Assembly (NCBI GenBank): GCA_022567305.1
Contig: JADFHF010000009.1
Span: 1-64,000, forward strand
DNA: 64,000 nucleotides
DNA from: Bacteroidota bacterium
GTDB taxonomy: Bacteria > Bacteroidota > Rhodothermia > Rhodothermales > UBA10348
Direction of reading: 5' to 3'
The position numbers and the translations under genes are program-made. Each line of letters starts with the position of its first letter. Within the stretch, counting starts at the first letter, position 1. The notes beneath the pieces are model-generated. The model was not told where the DNA came from, made no database searches, and saw nothing but the letters and a program-made list of their open reading frames with translations. This document shows, one piece after another, positions 9,923 to 17,466 of the stretch.

Positions 9923-10036
9923 AGGATTTTGGAGAAGGTCGTTTGTACGGAAACATTTTGGCCCTGAATCCTTAACGGAGGGTACCAGGGTAGGATCGTG
10001 AACGAAAAATTAGCGTCTCTAAACGAGGTAGCTCTG

Positions 10037-11314
10037 ATGAAGAAGATTAACAACACCGGCTTCCGACGCCGATTTTTGCCGGGTGTAATTGTCTTAGTCG
10101 CAGTATTCGGCCTTTCCGGTTGCTATACGAGACTGGCCGTCGTCGATCATGATTACGATCGCATTCCAGACTACGTCGATGAGGGCGATTACTTGGAAGG
10201 AGATTATTATGATGGCGATTATTATGCGGACAATTATTGGCGTCCGCGCTCCTACCGTCGCTACTTCTCGAATTTCTACGGATCACCATATTATAATCAC
10301 TTTGGCTACGATCCCTTTTATTCCTGCTTTGATTATTTCTGGTGTGATCCGTTTGGTCCGAGCTATGGATATCGCTTTAGTCTGGGTTTCTCTATCGGAA
10401 GACCGTTCTACTGGAGTCCATTCCATCATTATGGGTACGGTTATTATGACCCATTCTCGTATGGCTATGGGTACGGCTTCCCGTACGGCTTTGGCGGCAG
10501 ATACGGTTATGGGTCCTACTACGGCGGCGGCATTTACAATTATGTAGGGGTTAACCGGAGCTACAAGCCTCGCGGATCAACGATGACCCGGAGCCGCCTG
10601 ACCAGCAATTCCAGACGGACGCGCGGTGGCGTACGTGGTAGCGTACGCGGGGTGACTGACGCGAATCGTGTCAGCCGAGGCTCAACTCAGAGAGATCTTT
10701 TGGATGGAAACCGGACGATTGTTCGTTCCGGGACGGGTACGGTAGCTAAGAATACAGCGACCAGGACATCGAGGAGTCGCCTCAATTCGGATCGGGCAAC
10801 GGCGTCTCGGCCTCAGCGGAGAACCTCCTTTGGAAGCAGCTTACGAGATGCGGAATCTCGCTCGAGCTCACGCAGCAAAGCTCTTCGACCAGGTTCCAGT
10901 TCCAGGACCTCGTCGGTAGATCGGTCATCGAGTAGATCGCGCAGGGGACCGTTCACACGTTCCAGCAGGTCTACGAGTAAGTCGGGTGTTGTCACTAGAA
11001 CGAGAACGAACTCGCCGAGTGCAAGGATACGCTCACAAGGGTCAACGTCCAGGCGTGTACCTGCAGTGAGGCGGACAGCGCCAGGCTCACGGTCGTCCGG
11101 CAACATTCGCCGCGCCGGGCCGAGTAGATCGTCAAGCGGCTCAAGAGTTTCTGGCGCACAGAGGTCATCCGCTGGCTCAAGATCTTCTGGCGTACGGAGG
11201 TCATCCGGTGGCTCAAGATCTTCAGGTGTCTCAAGGTCGTCCGGTAGGTCCAGTGGCTCGTCTCGGTCGTCTGGTCGAAGCTCTGGCAGGTCAGGACGAT
11301 CAGGTCGCAGATAA
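10037..11314 (+). CDS. Low-complexity lipoprotein: Tyr/Gly/Phe-rich middle, Ser/Arg-rich tail
   Basis: 425 residues from the ATG at 10037, chosen over an upstream in-frame GTG (9998). GAGGT sits 7 nt before this ATG, and it opens directly on a lipoprotein signal (MKKINNTGFRRRF, hydrophobic stretch, LSGC with Cys29). Residues about 35-60 are Asp/Tyr-rich. Residues 65-180 are rich in Tyr, Gly, Phe and Pro (YGYGYGFPYGFGG). The remaining 230 residues are dominated by Ser and Arg and end in 12-residue repeats (GSRSSGVRRSSG type). No known domain is recognisable. Related YGF-rich lipoproteins exist in Bacteroidota. The strongly basic, probably disordered tail suggests binding to anionic surface polymers, which is inference only. 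A strong terminator follows. Confidence 0.75.
   Translation: MKKINNTGFRRRFLPGVIVLVAVFGLSGCYTRLAVVDHDYDRIPDYVDEGDYLEGDYYDGDYYADNYWRPRSYRRYFSNFYGSPYYNHFGYDPFYSCFDYFWCDPFGPSYGYRFSLGFSIGRPFYWSPFHHYGYGYYDPFSYGYGYGFPYGFGGRYGYGSYYGGGIYNYVGVNRSYKPRGSTMTRSRLTSNSRRTRGGVRGSVRGVTDANRVSRGSTQRDLLDGNRTIVRSGTGTVAKNTATRTSRSRLNSDRATASRPQRRTSFGSSLRDAESRSSSRSKALRPGSSSRTSSVDRSSSRSRRGPFTRSSRSTSKSGVVTRTRTNSPSARIRSQGSTSRRVPAVRRTAPGSRSSGNIRRAGPSRSSSGSRVSGAQRSSAGSRSSGVRRSSGGSRSSGVSRSSGRSSGSSRSSGRSSGRSGRSGRR
11138..11245. repeat. Three 36-bp imperfect tandem repeats in the Ser/Arg tail
   Basis: Units 11138-11173, 11174-11209 and 11210-11245 each begin GGCTCAAGA and encode 12 residues: GSRVSGAQRSSA, GSRSSGVRRSSG and GSRSSGVSRSSG. 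The period is a multiple of three, so gain or loss of a unit would keep the frame. Shorter degenerate SSGRS-type units continue to the stop codon. Confidence 0.88.
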
Positions 11315-11361
11315 GTCATTTATTGAGAGAGGGAGGGAGGCTGTTTTTGCAGTCTTCCGGG

Positions 11362-11390
11362 GGCCCGTGTGGGAAACGGGCCTTTTTTTT
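11362..11390 (+). terminator. Rho-independent terminator
   Basis: A perfect 7-bp GC-rich stem, GGCCCGT (11362-11368) with ACGGGCC (11376-11382), has a 7-nt loop and is followed by eight T residues (11383-11390). It lies 47 bp after the stop of the Ser/Arg-rich lipoprotein gene and separates it from the porin gene at 11455. Confidence 0.92.
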
Positions 11391-11454
11391 ACCCAGTGGA
11401 CATCATTGCAATAGATTGATAAACACTTGTAAATAAAGGATATAGGTATAGAAA

Positions 11455-13026
11455 ATGACATCGAAATCCTATGCATTTCCATCGTCCCTCAATTCTGTAG
11501 GACTCGCGCTTATAGCCTCTCTTGTGTTTATCGCTCCAGCAAAAGCGCAATCCGGAAATGATGCCCTTCGATTCTCGCAGCGATTTCCTGGCACTACGGC
11601 TGCCAGCCTAGGTCTCTCAGGGACTGGGATCGCAGGTGTCGCGGATCCATCCGCCCTCATCCTCAATCCAGCCGGTCTTGGATTTGCCCAGACATCTTCT
11701 ATTTCAGGTTCGTTCTCCTCGTTCGATATCCAGGATGATTCGTTTTTCAGATCGGATGGAATCACATTTCCAGGAGTCGCCGAGATCACATCGGCCGGTG
11801 TGGGCCATCTTGCGTCGCTCTATAAGTTTCCGACCAGCCAGGGTAGCCTCGTAATTGGAATTTCAATCAGTCAGGTCACGACCTACGAACGGGATCTCTT
11901 CTTTGACGGTGAAAACGGACTCAACTCAATTACGGATTTCTTCATGCCACTTTCAGACGAGTTCGAGCTGATTGAAGAAGGAGATGATCTATTTCCTGAA
12001 TTTTTCCGGACGCCTTCCTTTATCGCATTCGAGACCTTCGCGATCGATTTTGACCAGGGTCTCTTCGATGCCAACGACCCGATACCGTTTCTGCCGGCGG
12101 TGTCCGCAGGAACCGTGGCTCAGTCCGGCTCCGTAACGGAAGAGGGGAGAATGAACGAACTCAATATTGGTGGGGCCATGGAAGCGGCTAACGGTGTGAT
12201 GATAGGCGCGTCCATAAATATTCCGTTTGGACGATATACGTTTACGCGCATCTTCGAAGAAGAAGATATTTTCAACGATAACGACGGGTCCGGGGGAACG
12301 ACCGACTTTGACTACCTGAAGTATACGGAGTCTTTTCAGTCTGATATGGTAGGAATCAACGCACGGTTTGGCCTATCAGCCAGGGTGTCTCCTCAGTTGC
12401 GTCTGGGAATCACGCTAGAAACCCCTACCCAATTGACGATAGAAGACGACTTTGCAACGGTTCTTCGAACGGAATTCGATAACGGAGACGTATTTACTTA
12501 CGGAGACCAGATAGACGAGGACGCAGGCACCGGTCATTTTGAGTATACCCTGACCACGCCATGGCACGTCGGGGTCGGCATTTCGTATCGGAGCGGATCG
12601 CTTTCGCTGATGGCCGATGCTGAATTGATTGACTGGTCCCAAATGAAGTTCAGTAACGATAATCTCACTTTTGCCGACGAAAATCGGAGCATTCAAGAAC
12701 AGTTTGAGAGCGTTTTGAACACGAGATTCGGTGCCACATATGAAACCGGAGATTTCATTCTTCGTGGCGGTTTTGCGGTCTATCCTGATCCACATAACGC
12801 TCAATTTGGGAGGGCAGCTGACGGGGCGGTGGTGGACCGGGAGCGTCAGTATTTTTCGTTGGGTCTCGGATACCGGATTTCCAATACGTTGAGAGCGGAT
12901 GTGGGATGGATACAGGAACAGTTCAACGATGTGTACTCTCCGTACACCGAGGTTGCGAATGCTCCGATTGTCGATGAAGAGGTGATCCGAAATCGTTTCC
13001 AGATCGGATTCACCTATTCACTCTAG
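11455..13026 (+). CDS. OmpP1/FadL-family outer-membrane transport protein
   Basis: 523 residues. A signal peptide ends at AKA-QS (about residue 31). After it comes ALRFSQRFPGTTAASLGLSG and then GVADPSALILNPAGLGF, which is the FadL/TodX hallmark of an N-terminal segment with a conserved NPAGL motif. The rest alternates like a 14-strand barrel and ends FQIGFTYSL with a terminal hydrophobic residue. The family moves hydrophobic compounds such as long-chain fatty acids through the outer membrane. The substrate here is unknown. AAGGA precedes the ATG by about 14 nt. It is convergent with mltG, with only 8 bp between the stops. Confidence 0.85.
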   Translation: MTSKSYAFPSSLNSVGLALIASLVFIAPAKAQSGNDALRFSQRFPGTTAASLGLSGTGIAGVADPSALILNPAGLGFAQTSSISGSFSSFDIQDDSFFRSDGITFPGVAEITSAGVGHLASLYKFPTSQGSLVIGISISQVTTYERDLFFDGENGLNSITDFFMPLSDEFELIEEGDDLFPEFFRTPSFIAFETFAIDFDQGLFDANDPIPFLPAVSAGTVAQSGSVTEEGRMNELNIGGAMEAANGVMIGASINIPFGRYTFTRIFEEEDIFNDNDGSGGTTDFDYLKYTESFQSDMVGINARFGLSARVSPQLRLGITLETPTQLTIEDDFATVLRTEFDNGDVFTYGDQIDEDAGTGHFEYTLTTPWHVGVGISYRSGSLSLMADAELIDWSQMKFSNDNLTFADENRSIQEQFESVLNTRFGATYETGDFILRGGFAVYPDPHNAQFGRAADGAVVDRERQYFSLGLGYRISNTLRADVGWIQEQFNDVYSPYTEVANAPIVDEEVIRNRFQIGFTYSL

Positions 13027-13034
13027 AGAACGCT

Positions 13035-14114
13035 CTAAGGATTTGACGACTGAGCTGCTCGCCGCTCCCTCATCAGACGCTGGTATTCGTCCGCGCGGCG
13101 ATTGTGCTCAGATAGCGTTCTGCTGAAGATATGGGTGCCGTCGCCGGTGGCAACGAAGTAGAAGAATTGATGCTCTTCCGGCCCCAGCACGGCTCGAATC
13201 GAAGACGCCGACGGATTGGTAATCGGTCCTGGTGGCAATCCCCTGTAATTGTACGTGTTGTACGGGTGTCGAAGGTCGTAGTCTCTATACAAGAGGCGCC
13301 GTTTGTCGCCTTCCAGTTGCATGACGGCGAATTGAATAGTCGGGTCCGCTTGGAGGGGCCAACCATTGCGGATACGATTCAGATAAACGCCCGCTATTCG
13401 GGCCTTCTCAGATGCGTGAGCCGTTTCCCACTCAACGATAGCTGCAAGACGCAGAACCTCTTCGTTAGACAAATGCTGAGCTAGACTGTGGGAGGGGTTG
13501 GCTGATGTAGAATCCCAATGAGCCCTTTTGCGCGACCTCGTGTTTGCGATCAACGTATCGGTCGAAGCCTTGATCTTTCGCACGACATCTTCCGGAGAAG
13601 TGAGCCAGTAGAAGAGATATGTTTCCGGCAAAATGAATCCGAAGAGCTGCGTCGTATCGGTCTGGAGCTCGGCCGAAAACAGACTGTCGCGAAGCACATT
13701 CAGCATCTCATCCGTCGAAAACGCCATGTTCCGGGCGAGGGCACGCGCGAGGCGTTCCTTTCGCGTTCCCGCCGGCACCTGTACACGTACCGGCTCCTGC
13801 AGTCCGCGGCGAAGTTGATCCAGGATGTCTCGGCTCGAGCTTCCTGATTCAATCACATAATGCCCGGCCTTTATCTGGTTACCCCATCCCGATAGGCGCG
13901 CGAAGACCATAAAACTCCCCCGTTTTTCCAGTACACCGCTGCTTGCGAGCGAGTCTGCTACCTGGTCTACAGCGGATCCCCGAGGAATAAGAACGGAGCG
14001 CGCACCCTCGTACGAAGGCGTGACCGAGCTGAATACCAGCAAATAGCCAGTCAGAAGGGCAAAACCCAATAGGATGCCCGCACCCATGGATATGTGTCGC
14101 AAACGACGATTCAT
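13035..14114 (-). CDS. mltG: Endolytic murein transglycosylase MltG
   Basis: 359 residues with one N-terminal membrane helix (about 10-30), a LysM-like region (SVLIPRGSAVDQVADSLASSGV), and the YceG/MltG catalytic domain. The key motif LAAIVEWETAHASEKARIAGVYLNRI (shown in part: IVEWETAHASEKARIAGV) carries the catalytic Glu. It continues to LQADPTIQFA and YNTYNYRGLPPGPITNPS, both characteristic. MltG cuts nascent glycan strands next to the inner membrane and sets their length. It lies downstream of the chorismate mutase gene on the same strand, with 66 bp between them. Confidence 0.96.
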   Translation of the reverse strand: MNRRLRHISMGAGILLGFALLTGYLLVFSSVTPSYEGARSVLIPRGSAVDQVADSLASSGVLEKRGSFMVFARLSGWGNQIKAGHYVIESGSSSRDILDQLRRGLQEPVRVQVPAGTRKERLARALARNMAFSTDEMLNVLRDSLFSAELQTDTTQLFGFILPETYLFYWLTSPEDVVRKIKASTDTLIANTRSRKRAHWDSTSANPSHSLAQHLSNEEVLRLAAIVEWETAHASEKARIAGVYLNRIRNGWPLQADPTIQFAVMQLEGDKRRLLYRDYDLRHPYNTYNYRGLPPGPITNPSASSIRAVLGPEEHQFFYFVATGDGTHIFSRTLSEHNRRADEYQRLMRERRAAQSSNP

Positions 14115-14180
14115 GGTAGAATCTGTAAACTAACCGCCATCCTGTGTGGACGGCTCATCAAGGAGTATCGGCCTACGCGT

Positions 14181-14540
14181 CTAATTCTTATCCGATTCAT
14201 CCTGATATTTTTGCCTTTCAAGCGCGCGCGTTTCGTCGATTATTCTCTCAAATAAACCTCGAACAGATGCGTCTGGAAGCGGGCCTAGATTGGCCTTGCG
14301 CACTAGATCCAGAACCTCCTCCTCTCTTTCAGGGACGTAGACCGGCAGTCCAAGTTGCTTCTTGATGCGCCCAATGATGTTCGCCGACCTGGATCGCTCA
14401 TTTAATAACTCGAGAAGACCGAGGTCGATTTCGTCGATGCGTGCTCTAAAAGTCTGAATATCGTCTTTGGACGGCTCACGGGCTTCGGGCAGCGCTTGCT
14501 GCAAAAGCTTTATCAAATTTTTTAGCCGATCTGAGGACAT
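14181..14540 (-). CDS. AroQ-type chorismate mutase, monofunctional
   Basis: 119 residues from the ATG at 14540-14538. A longer frame would run into tsaD, so this start is preferred. It converts chorismate to prephenate for Phe/Tyr synthesis. The three-helix AroQ fold is visible: FRARIDEIDLGLLELLNER, RIKKQLGLPVYVPEREEEVL, and LFERIIDETRALERQ. By alignment to the E. coli enzyme, the active-site residues Arg11, Arg28, Lys39, Arg51 and Glu52 are kept. The position of E. coli Gln88 is Glu (RALE), as in yeast chorismate mutase. No prephenate dehydratase or DAHP synthase domain is fused. It lies 34 bp downstream of tsaD and is probably co-transcribed with it. Confidence 0.88.
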   Translation of the reverse strand: MSSDRLKNLIKLLQQALPEAREPSKDDIQTFRARIDEIDLGLLELLNERSRSANIIGRIKKQLGLPVYVPEREEEVLDLVRKANLGPLPDASVRGLFERIIDETRALERQKYQDESDKN

Positions 14541-14574
14541 GGAGAACGCAATAGAATGAGTAGGGTCCAGGCTT

Positions 14575-15594
14575 TCACTCAACGAGAGCAAGCGAAGGAT
14601 CGACTGTAAGCGTGAGCGGACTACTCTGGCCTGCCACGAATTTATGATGGCCTGCAATCGCAATCATGGCTGCATTGTCCATGCAATACTTCTGGTCCGG
14701 TACAAACAGTTCACCACCGGCGCTTTGTGCCAGGCTCCTCATTCGTTTTTGAAGGCGGATGTTTGCCGACACGCCTCCGACGAGCGCCAGATTTCGAATT
14801 CCTGATTCACGAATCGCCTTCGCGACCGGTCGCACCAACATATCAACTACAGCCTCCTGGAATGAGGCGCAAATGTCCTCGCGGTTGTCTTGAATATGCC
14901 GGCGTCGCTCCGCCTCCGGAATCGCATTCAAGTAATACAATACGCTGGTCTTGATCCCACTGAACGAATAATCGAATCCTTGAAGCCGTGTGCGTGGAAA
15001 GTTGTGAAATGATGGATCGCCGTGTTCTGCGAGTTTTTCGATCGCCGGCCCTCCCGGATAGCCGAGCCCAAGGAGGTTCCCGACCTTGTCAAAGGCCTCC
15101 CCGGCGGCATCATCTCGTGTGCGTCCAAGAATGAAATAGTTAAAATGGGCTTCCACTTTCACGAGTTGGGTATGTCCTCCCGAAACGACCAAACATAGAA
15201 ACGGAAAATTGGGCCTGAACTCGTCAATAAAGAGTGAGTAAATATGTCCTTCCAGATGATTTATTCCGATAAACGGAATACCCAATCCAAACGAGAGTGC
15301 CTTCGAGAAGCTTAGTCCGATTAGAAGCGCTCCTGCCAATCCCGGCCCGATCGTAACGGCGACAGCATCCAGATCTGACCGAACCAATCCGGCCTTCAAT
15401 AGCGCTTCATCAACGATGGGGACGATGACGCGTAGATGCGCCCGAGAGGCCAATTCCGGAACCACCCCTCCGAAAGCGGAGTGATCATCCTGTGACGACA
15501 CGATACTCGACAGGAGTTGTCCCCCGGCCGTAACGGCTGCTGCAGTGTCGTCGCAAGAAGTTTCAATACCAAGCAATACCGGTGAGGAATGCAT
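14575..15594 (-). CDS. tsaD: tRNA threonylcarbamoyladenosine (t6A) transferase TsaD
   Basis: 339 residues, the usual length. TsaD transfers the threonylcarbamoyl group to A37 of ANN-decoding tRNAs, together with TsaB and TsaE. Hallmarks are the start LLGIETSCDDTAAAV, the metal-binding HLEGH within GINHLEGHIYS, VSGGHTQLV, the nucleotide-binding GYPGGPAIEKLA, FSGIKTSV, and the late metal ligand in CMDNAAMIA. The gene is the first of a leftward tsaD - chorismate mutase - mltG run and is divergent from the small exported protein at 15735. Confidence 0.97.
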   Translation of the reverse strand: MHSSPVLLGIETSCDDTAAAVTAGGQLLSSIVSSQDDHSAFGGVVPELASRAHLRVIVPIVDEALLKAGLVRSDLDAVAVTIGPGLAGALLIGLSFSKALSFGLGIPFIGINHLEGHIYSLFIDEFRPNFPFLCLVVSGGHTQLVKVEAHFNYFILGRTRDDAAGEAFDKVGNLLGLGYPGGPAIEKLAEHGDPSFHNFPRTRLQGFDYSFSGIKTSVLYYLNAIPEAERRRHIQDNREDICASFQEAVVDMLVRPVAKAIRESGIRNLALVGGVSANIRLQKRMRSLAQSAGGELFVPDQKYCMDNAAMIAIAGHHKFVAGQSSPLTLTVDPSLALVE

Positions 15595-15674
15595 CGTTAA
15601 GCTGAATGAAGGTCGTCCACAAATACCCTAATTCGACTCCACTCTGTCAGAACATTTAGTTTGGGAGCCCGTTG

Positions 15675-15703
15675 TTGACATCTGAAGCGCAAGGCTCTAT
15701 AAT
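15675..15703 (+). promoter_or_regulatory. Consensus sigma-70-type promoter
   Basis: TTGACA (15675-15680) and TATAAT (15698-15703) both match the E. coli consensus exactly and are separated by the ideal 17 bp. Transcription would start near 15710. That gives a leader of about 25 nt containing GAAGGAGAGG, a good ribosome-binding site 9-10 nt before the ATG at 15735. This is the only fully consensus promoter I found in the window. Confidence 0.88.
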
Positions 15704-15734
15704 ACGTTATTCGTTTGAAGGAGAGGCAACTACA

Positions 15735-16316
15735 ATGCGCCATTCACTGTTCGTCGCGTGTTTCATTCTGACGCTGGGATTGACCGTTCCAACGCAGGCC
15801 CAGCTGCGCAGCGACGTTCTTGCGGAAGACGCCACCGTGCGCCTTTACGATCACGGACAGTCCGGATTCTCACTGAATCGGTTCTTCAGTCCTGCGCATT
15901 TTCGCATGAGCCATTCGCTTGAGTTTTCGACCGGTTCGTATGGAGGTACGTCGTCATCGCTCGGTATGTACACGAACACGATGATGTGGCGATTCAGCCA
16001 ACGCTTGGCTGCTCGTGTTGATGTCTCTATGGCCTATTCGCCGTACTCTGATGAACGCCTGCAGGGTATCACGGGATCTAATAACGGCCGTATTTTTATC
16101 CGAAATGCGGAACTCGCGTATCGCCCAACCGAGAATTCTCAGATCCATCTTTCGTTTCGGCAGAGTCCGTACGGCTCGTATATGAGTCCTTATGGATCCG
16201 GTTACTTTGGCTCAGGGTATCGTGACTATCGCTATCGAGGTCGAAGTGGTGGAATTTTTGAAGCCAGATTCGGACCCAACAATAGAGACCTGTTCTGGAA
16301 CGATCGGAAGAGGTAA
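15735..16316 (+). CDS. Small exported protein, unknown function
   Basis: 193 residues from the ATG at 15735. An earlier in-frame start at 15672 lies upstream of the -10 element and is rejected. A signal peptide ends at TQA-QL (about residue 23). The mature part has alternating polar and aromatic segments (SHSLEFSTGSYGG, MMWRFSQRLAARVDVSMAYSP, RIFIRNAELAYRPTENSQI) that look like beta strands, perhaps a small outer-membrane barrel. It is followed by a Tyr/Gly/Ser-rich stretch (YGSYMSPYGSGYFGSGY). The strong promoter and ribosome-binding site suggest high expression. No family is recognised. A hairpin terminator follows the stop. Confidence 0.78.
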   Translation: MRHSLFVACFILTLGLTVPTQAQLRSDVLAEDATVRLYDHGQSGFSLNRFFSPAHFRMSHSLEFSTGSYGGTSSSLGMYTNTMMWRFSQRLAARVDVSMAYSPYSDERLQGITGSNNGRIFIRNAELAYRPTENSQIHLSFRQSPYGSYMSPYGSGYFGSGYRDYRYRGRSGGIFEARFGPNNRDLFWNDRKR

Positions 16317-16340
16317 CATCCCGGGTCATGAAGACTTTCA

Positions 16341-16376
16341 AGCGCGGTGACTGCAGATGCGGATCGCCGCGCTTTT
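16341..16376 (+). terminator. Probable intrinsic terminator
   Basis: AGCGCGG (16341-16347) pairs with CCGCGCT (16367-16373) across a 19-nt loop and is followed by a short T tract (16373-16376). It lies 24 bp after the stop of the small exported protein. The first in-frame ATG of the next gene (16357) falls inside the loop, which argues for a start further downstream. Confidence 0.65.
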
Positions 16377-16434
16377 GTATTATAGATGTGTCAGCAACGC
16401 GTCCAATCTTTGCCGACATGCTTCTATCAGAATC

Positions 16435-16899
16435 GTGACAAGACCGACAAAAATAACTGATCGCGCCCTCGACGTCGGTATTATCGTGTTTGGTGTCGTC
16501 ACGCTTCTTCTCGTTTACGCCTTTTTTAACCGAGTCGGTTCGCCGCGGCCCGACGCCACACGGGTCTTCAACCCGGACGGGCTGTTAGGAGACATTATTC
16601 AGGTTGAAGTACGTAATGGCAATGGGGTATCCGGGCTGGCGCGTCGGATGACGACCTTCCTTAGATCGTACGGTTTTGACGTGGTCGAACAGGGTGATCA
16701 TACGTCGTTTGACCAAGAAGAAACGATCATTTTTGACCGGATTGGAAACTTGGATGCTGCAAAACAAGTAGCCCTCGCACTTGGGATCCCTGTAATAGAG
16801 GTTCAGCAAGACATCCGATCGGATTACTATTTGGACGTTTCTGTAATCATCGGAATGGATTACAAGTCGGTGATGCCGTTTCTTGAAGACGAACCATGA
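16435..16899 (+). CDS. Membrane-anchored LytR C-terminal (LytR_C) domain protein
   Basis: 154 residues from the GTG at 16435. The alternative ATG at 16357 lies inside the preceding terminator hairpin and encodes an unlikely Cys-rich leader. One membrane helix (about residues 11-30, LDVGIIVFGVVTLLLVYAFF) is followed by a LytR_C domain of about 95 residues: IQVEVRNGNGVSGLARRMTTFL, here IQVEVRNGNGVSGLA, then YGFDVVEQGDH and AKQVALALGIPVIEVQQD. The domain accompanies LytR-Cps2A-Psr wall-polymer ligases in other bacteria; its own role is not known. Standalone forms next to rsfS are frequent. Its TGA stop overlaps an ATG (ATGA at 16896-16899) discussed under rsfS. Confidence 0.82.
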   Translation: MTRPTKITDRALDVGIIVFGVVTLLLVYAFFNRVGSPRPDATRVFNPDGLLGDIIQVEVRNGNGVSGLARRMTTFLRSYGFDVVEQGDHTSFDQEETIIFDRIGNLDAAKQVALALGIPVIEVQQDIRSDYYLDVSVIIGMDYKSVMPFLEDEP

Positions 16900-16923
16900 G
16901 AGAAACGGTATTTCGAGACGTAT

Positions 16924-17466
16924 TTGTTGGATTCAGAGCGGCGACAAGAACCGAGGACAAGAAACGAGTACAAGAAACGAGGACAAGCGCTGAATAAGAC
17001 TTACGAAGGCGGTGCACAGCCCGAGATCGCTCCACGCCGTATTAAAGACAAAGTCCGTCGAAAACGCGTCCCTGTTCAAGATCTGGCGCGATCCGCCATA
17101 GACGCCATTTTAACCAAAAAGGGACGAGATATCCTGGTTTTGGATGTGCACGATGTTAGTGGAATGGCGGACATATTTATTCTCGTGACCGGTGATTCAG
17201 AACTACAGATCAAGGCCATTTTCAATTCGGTGCGCAGTGAACTTCATGAAGAGTTAGAAGAACGTCCCTGGCACGTGGAAGGGATAGAGCATCTGCAATG
17301 GGTGCTGTTGGACTATGTCGATCTTGTAGTACATATCTTCAACGAAGAGAAGCGATCGTATTATTCGCTGGAACGGCTCTGGGGTGACGCTCCGAAAGAA
17401 GCGGTTCCGGAGAGTGGATCCGGCGACTCGGTTGACCTTCTCGGTCAATTCGGCAACACAAGATGA
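16924..17466 (+). CDS. rsfS: Ribosome silencing factor RsfS
   Basis: The conserved core starts about residue 49 (VPVQDLARSAIDAILTKKGRDI) and contains the DUF143 features VLDVHDVSGMADIFILVTGDSE, cut here as VSGMADIFILVTGDSE, then WHVEGIEHLQWVLLDYVDLVVHIF (core EGIEHLQWVLLDYVDLVVHI) and YYSLERLWGDAP. RsfS binds uL14 on the large subunit and blocks subunit joining in starved cells. The start is unusual. No ATG or GTG lies in this frame upstream of the core; the frame opens with TTG TTG at 16924/16927. An ATG overlapping the previous stop (16896) is in another frame and would join this one only if one 13-bp repeat unit were lost. The stop overlaps the next gene (ATGA). Confidence 0.9.
   Translation: MLDSERRQEPRTRNEYKKRGQALNKTYEGGAQPEIAPRRIKDKVRRKRVPVQDLARSAIDAILTKKGRDILVLDVHDVSGMADIFILVTGDSELQIKAIFNSVRSELHEELEERPWHVEGIEHLQWVLLDYVDLVVHIFNEEKRSYYSLERLWGDAPKEAVPESGSGDSVDLLGQFGNTR
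16943..16981. repeat. rsfS: 13-bp tandem repeat (three units) in the rsfS 5' region
   Basis: Units 16943-16955 (GACAAGAACCGAG), 16956-16968 (GACAAGAAACGAG) and 16969-16981 (TACAAGAAACGAG) are followed by a partial fourth (GACAAG). The 13-bp period is not a multiple of three, so a change in copy number shifts the reading frame of anything translated through it. Confidence 0.92.

Noticed and set aside
9840-9925. Possible tRNA gene on the minus strand
   Set aside because: Only a T-arm-like segment is present; the anticodon-like loop has 8 nt without U33, and no acceptor stem pairs.
10813-11319. 168-codon minus-strand frame rich in Asp, Leu, Pro and Glu
   Set aside because: It is produced by reading the Ser/Arg repeats backwards; the plus frame has the lipoprotein signal, ribosome-binding site and terminator.
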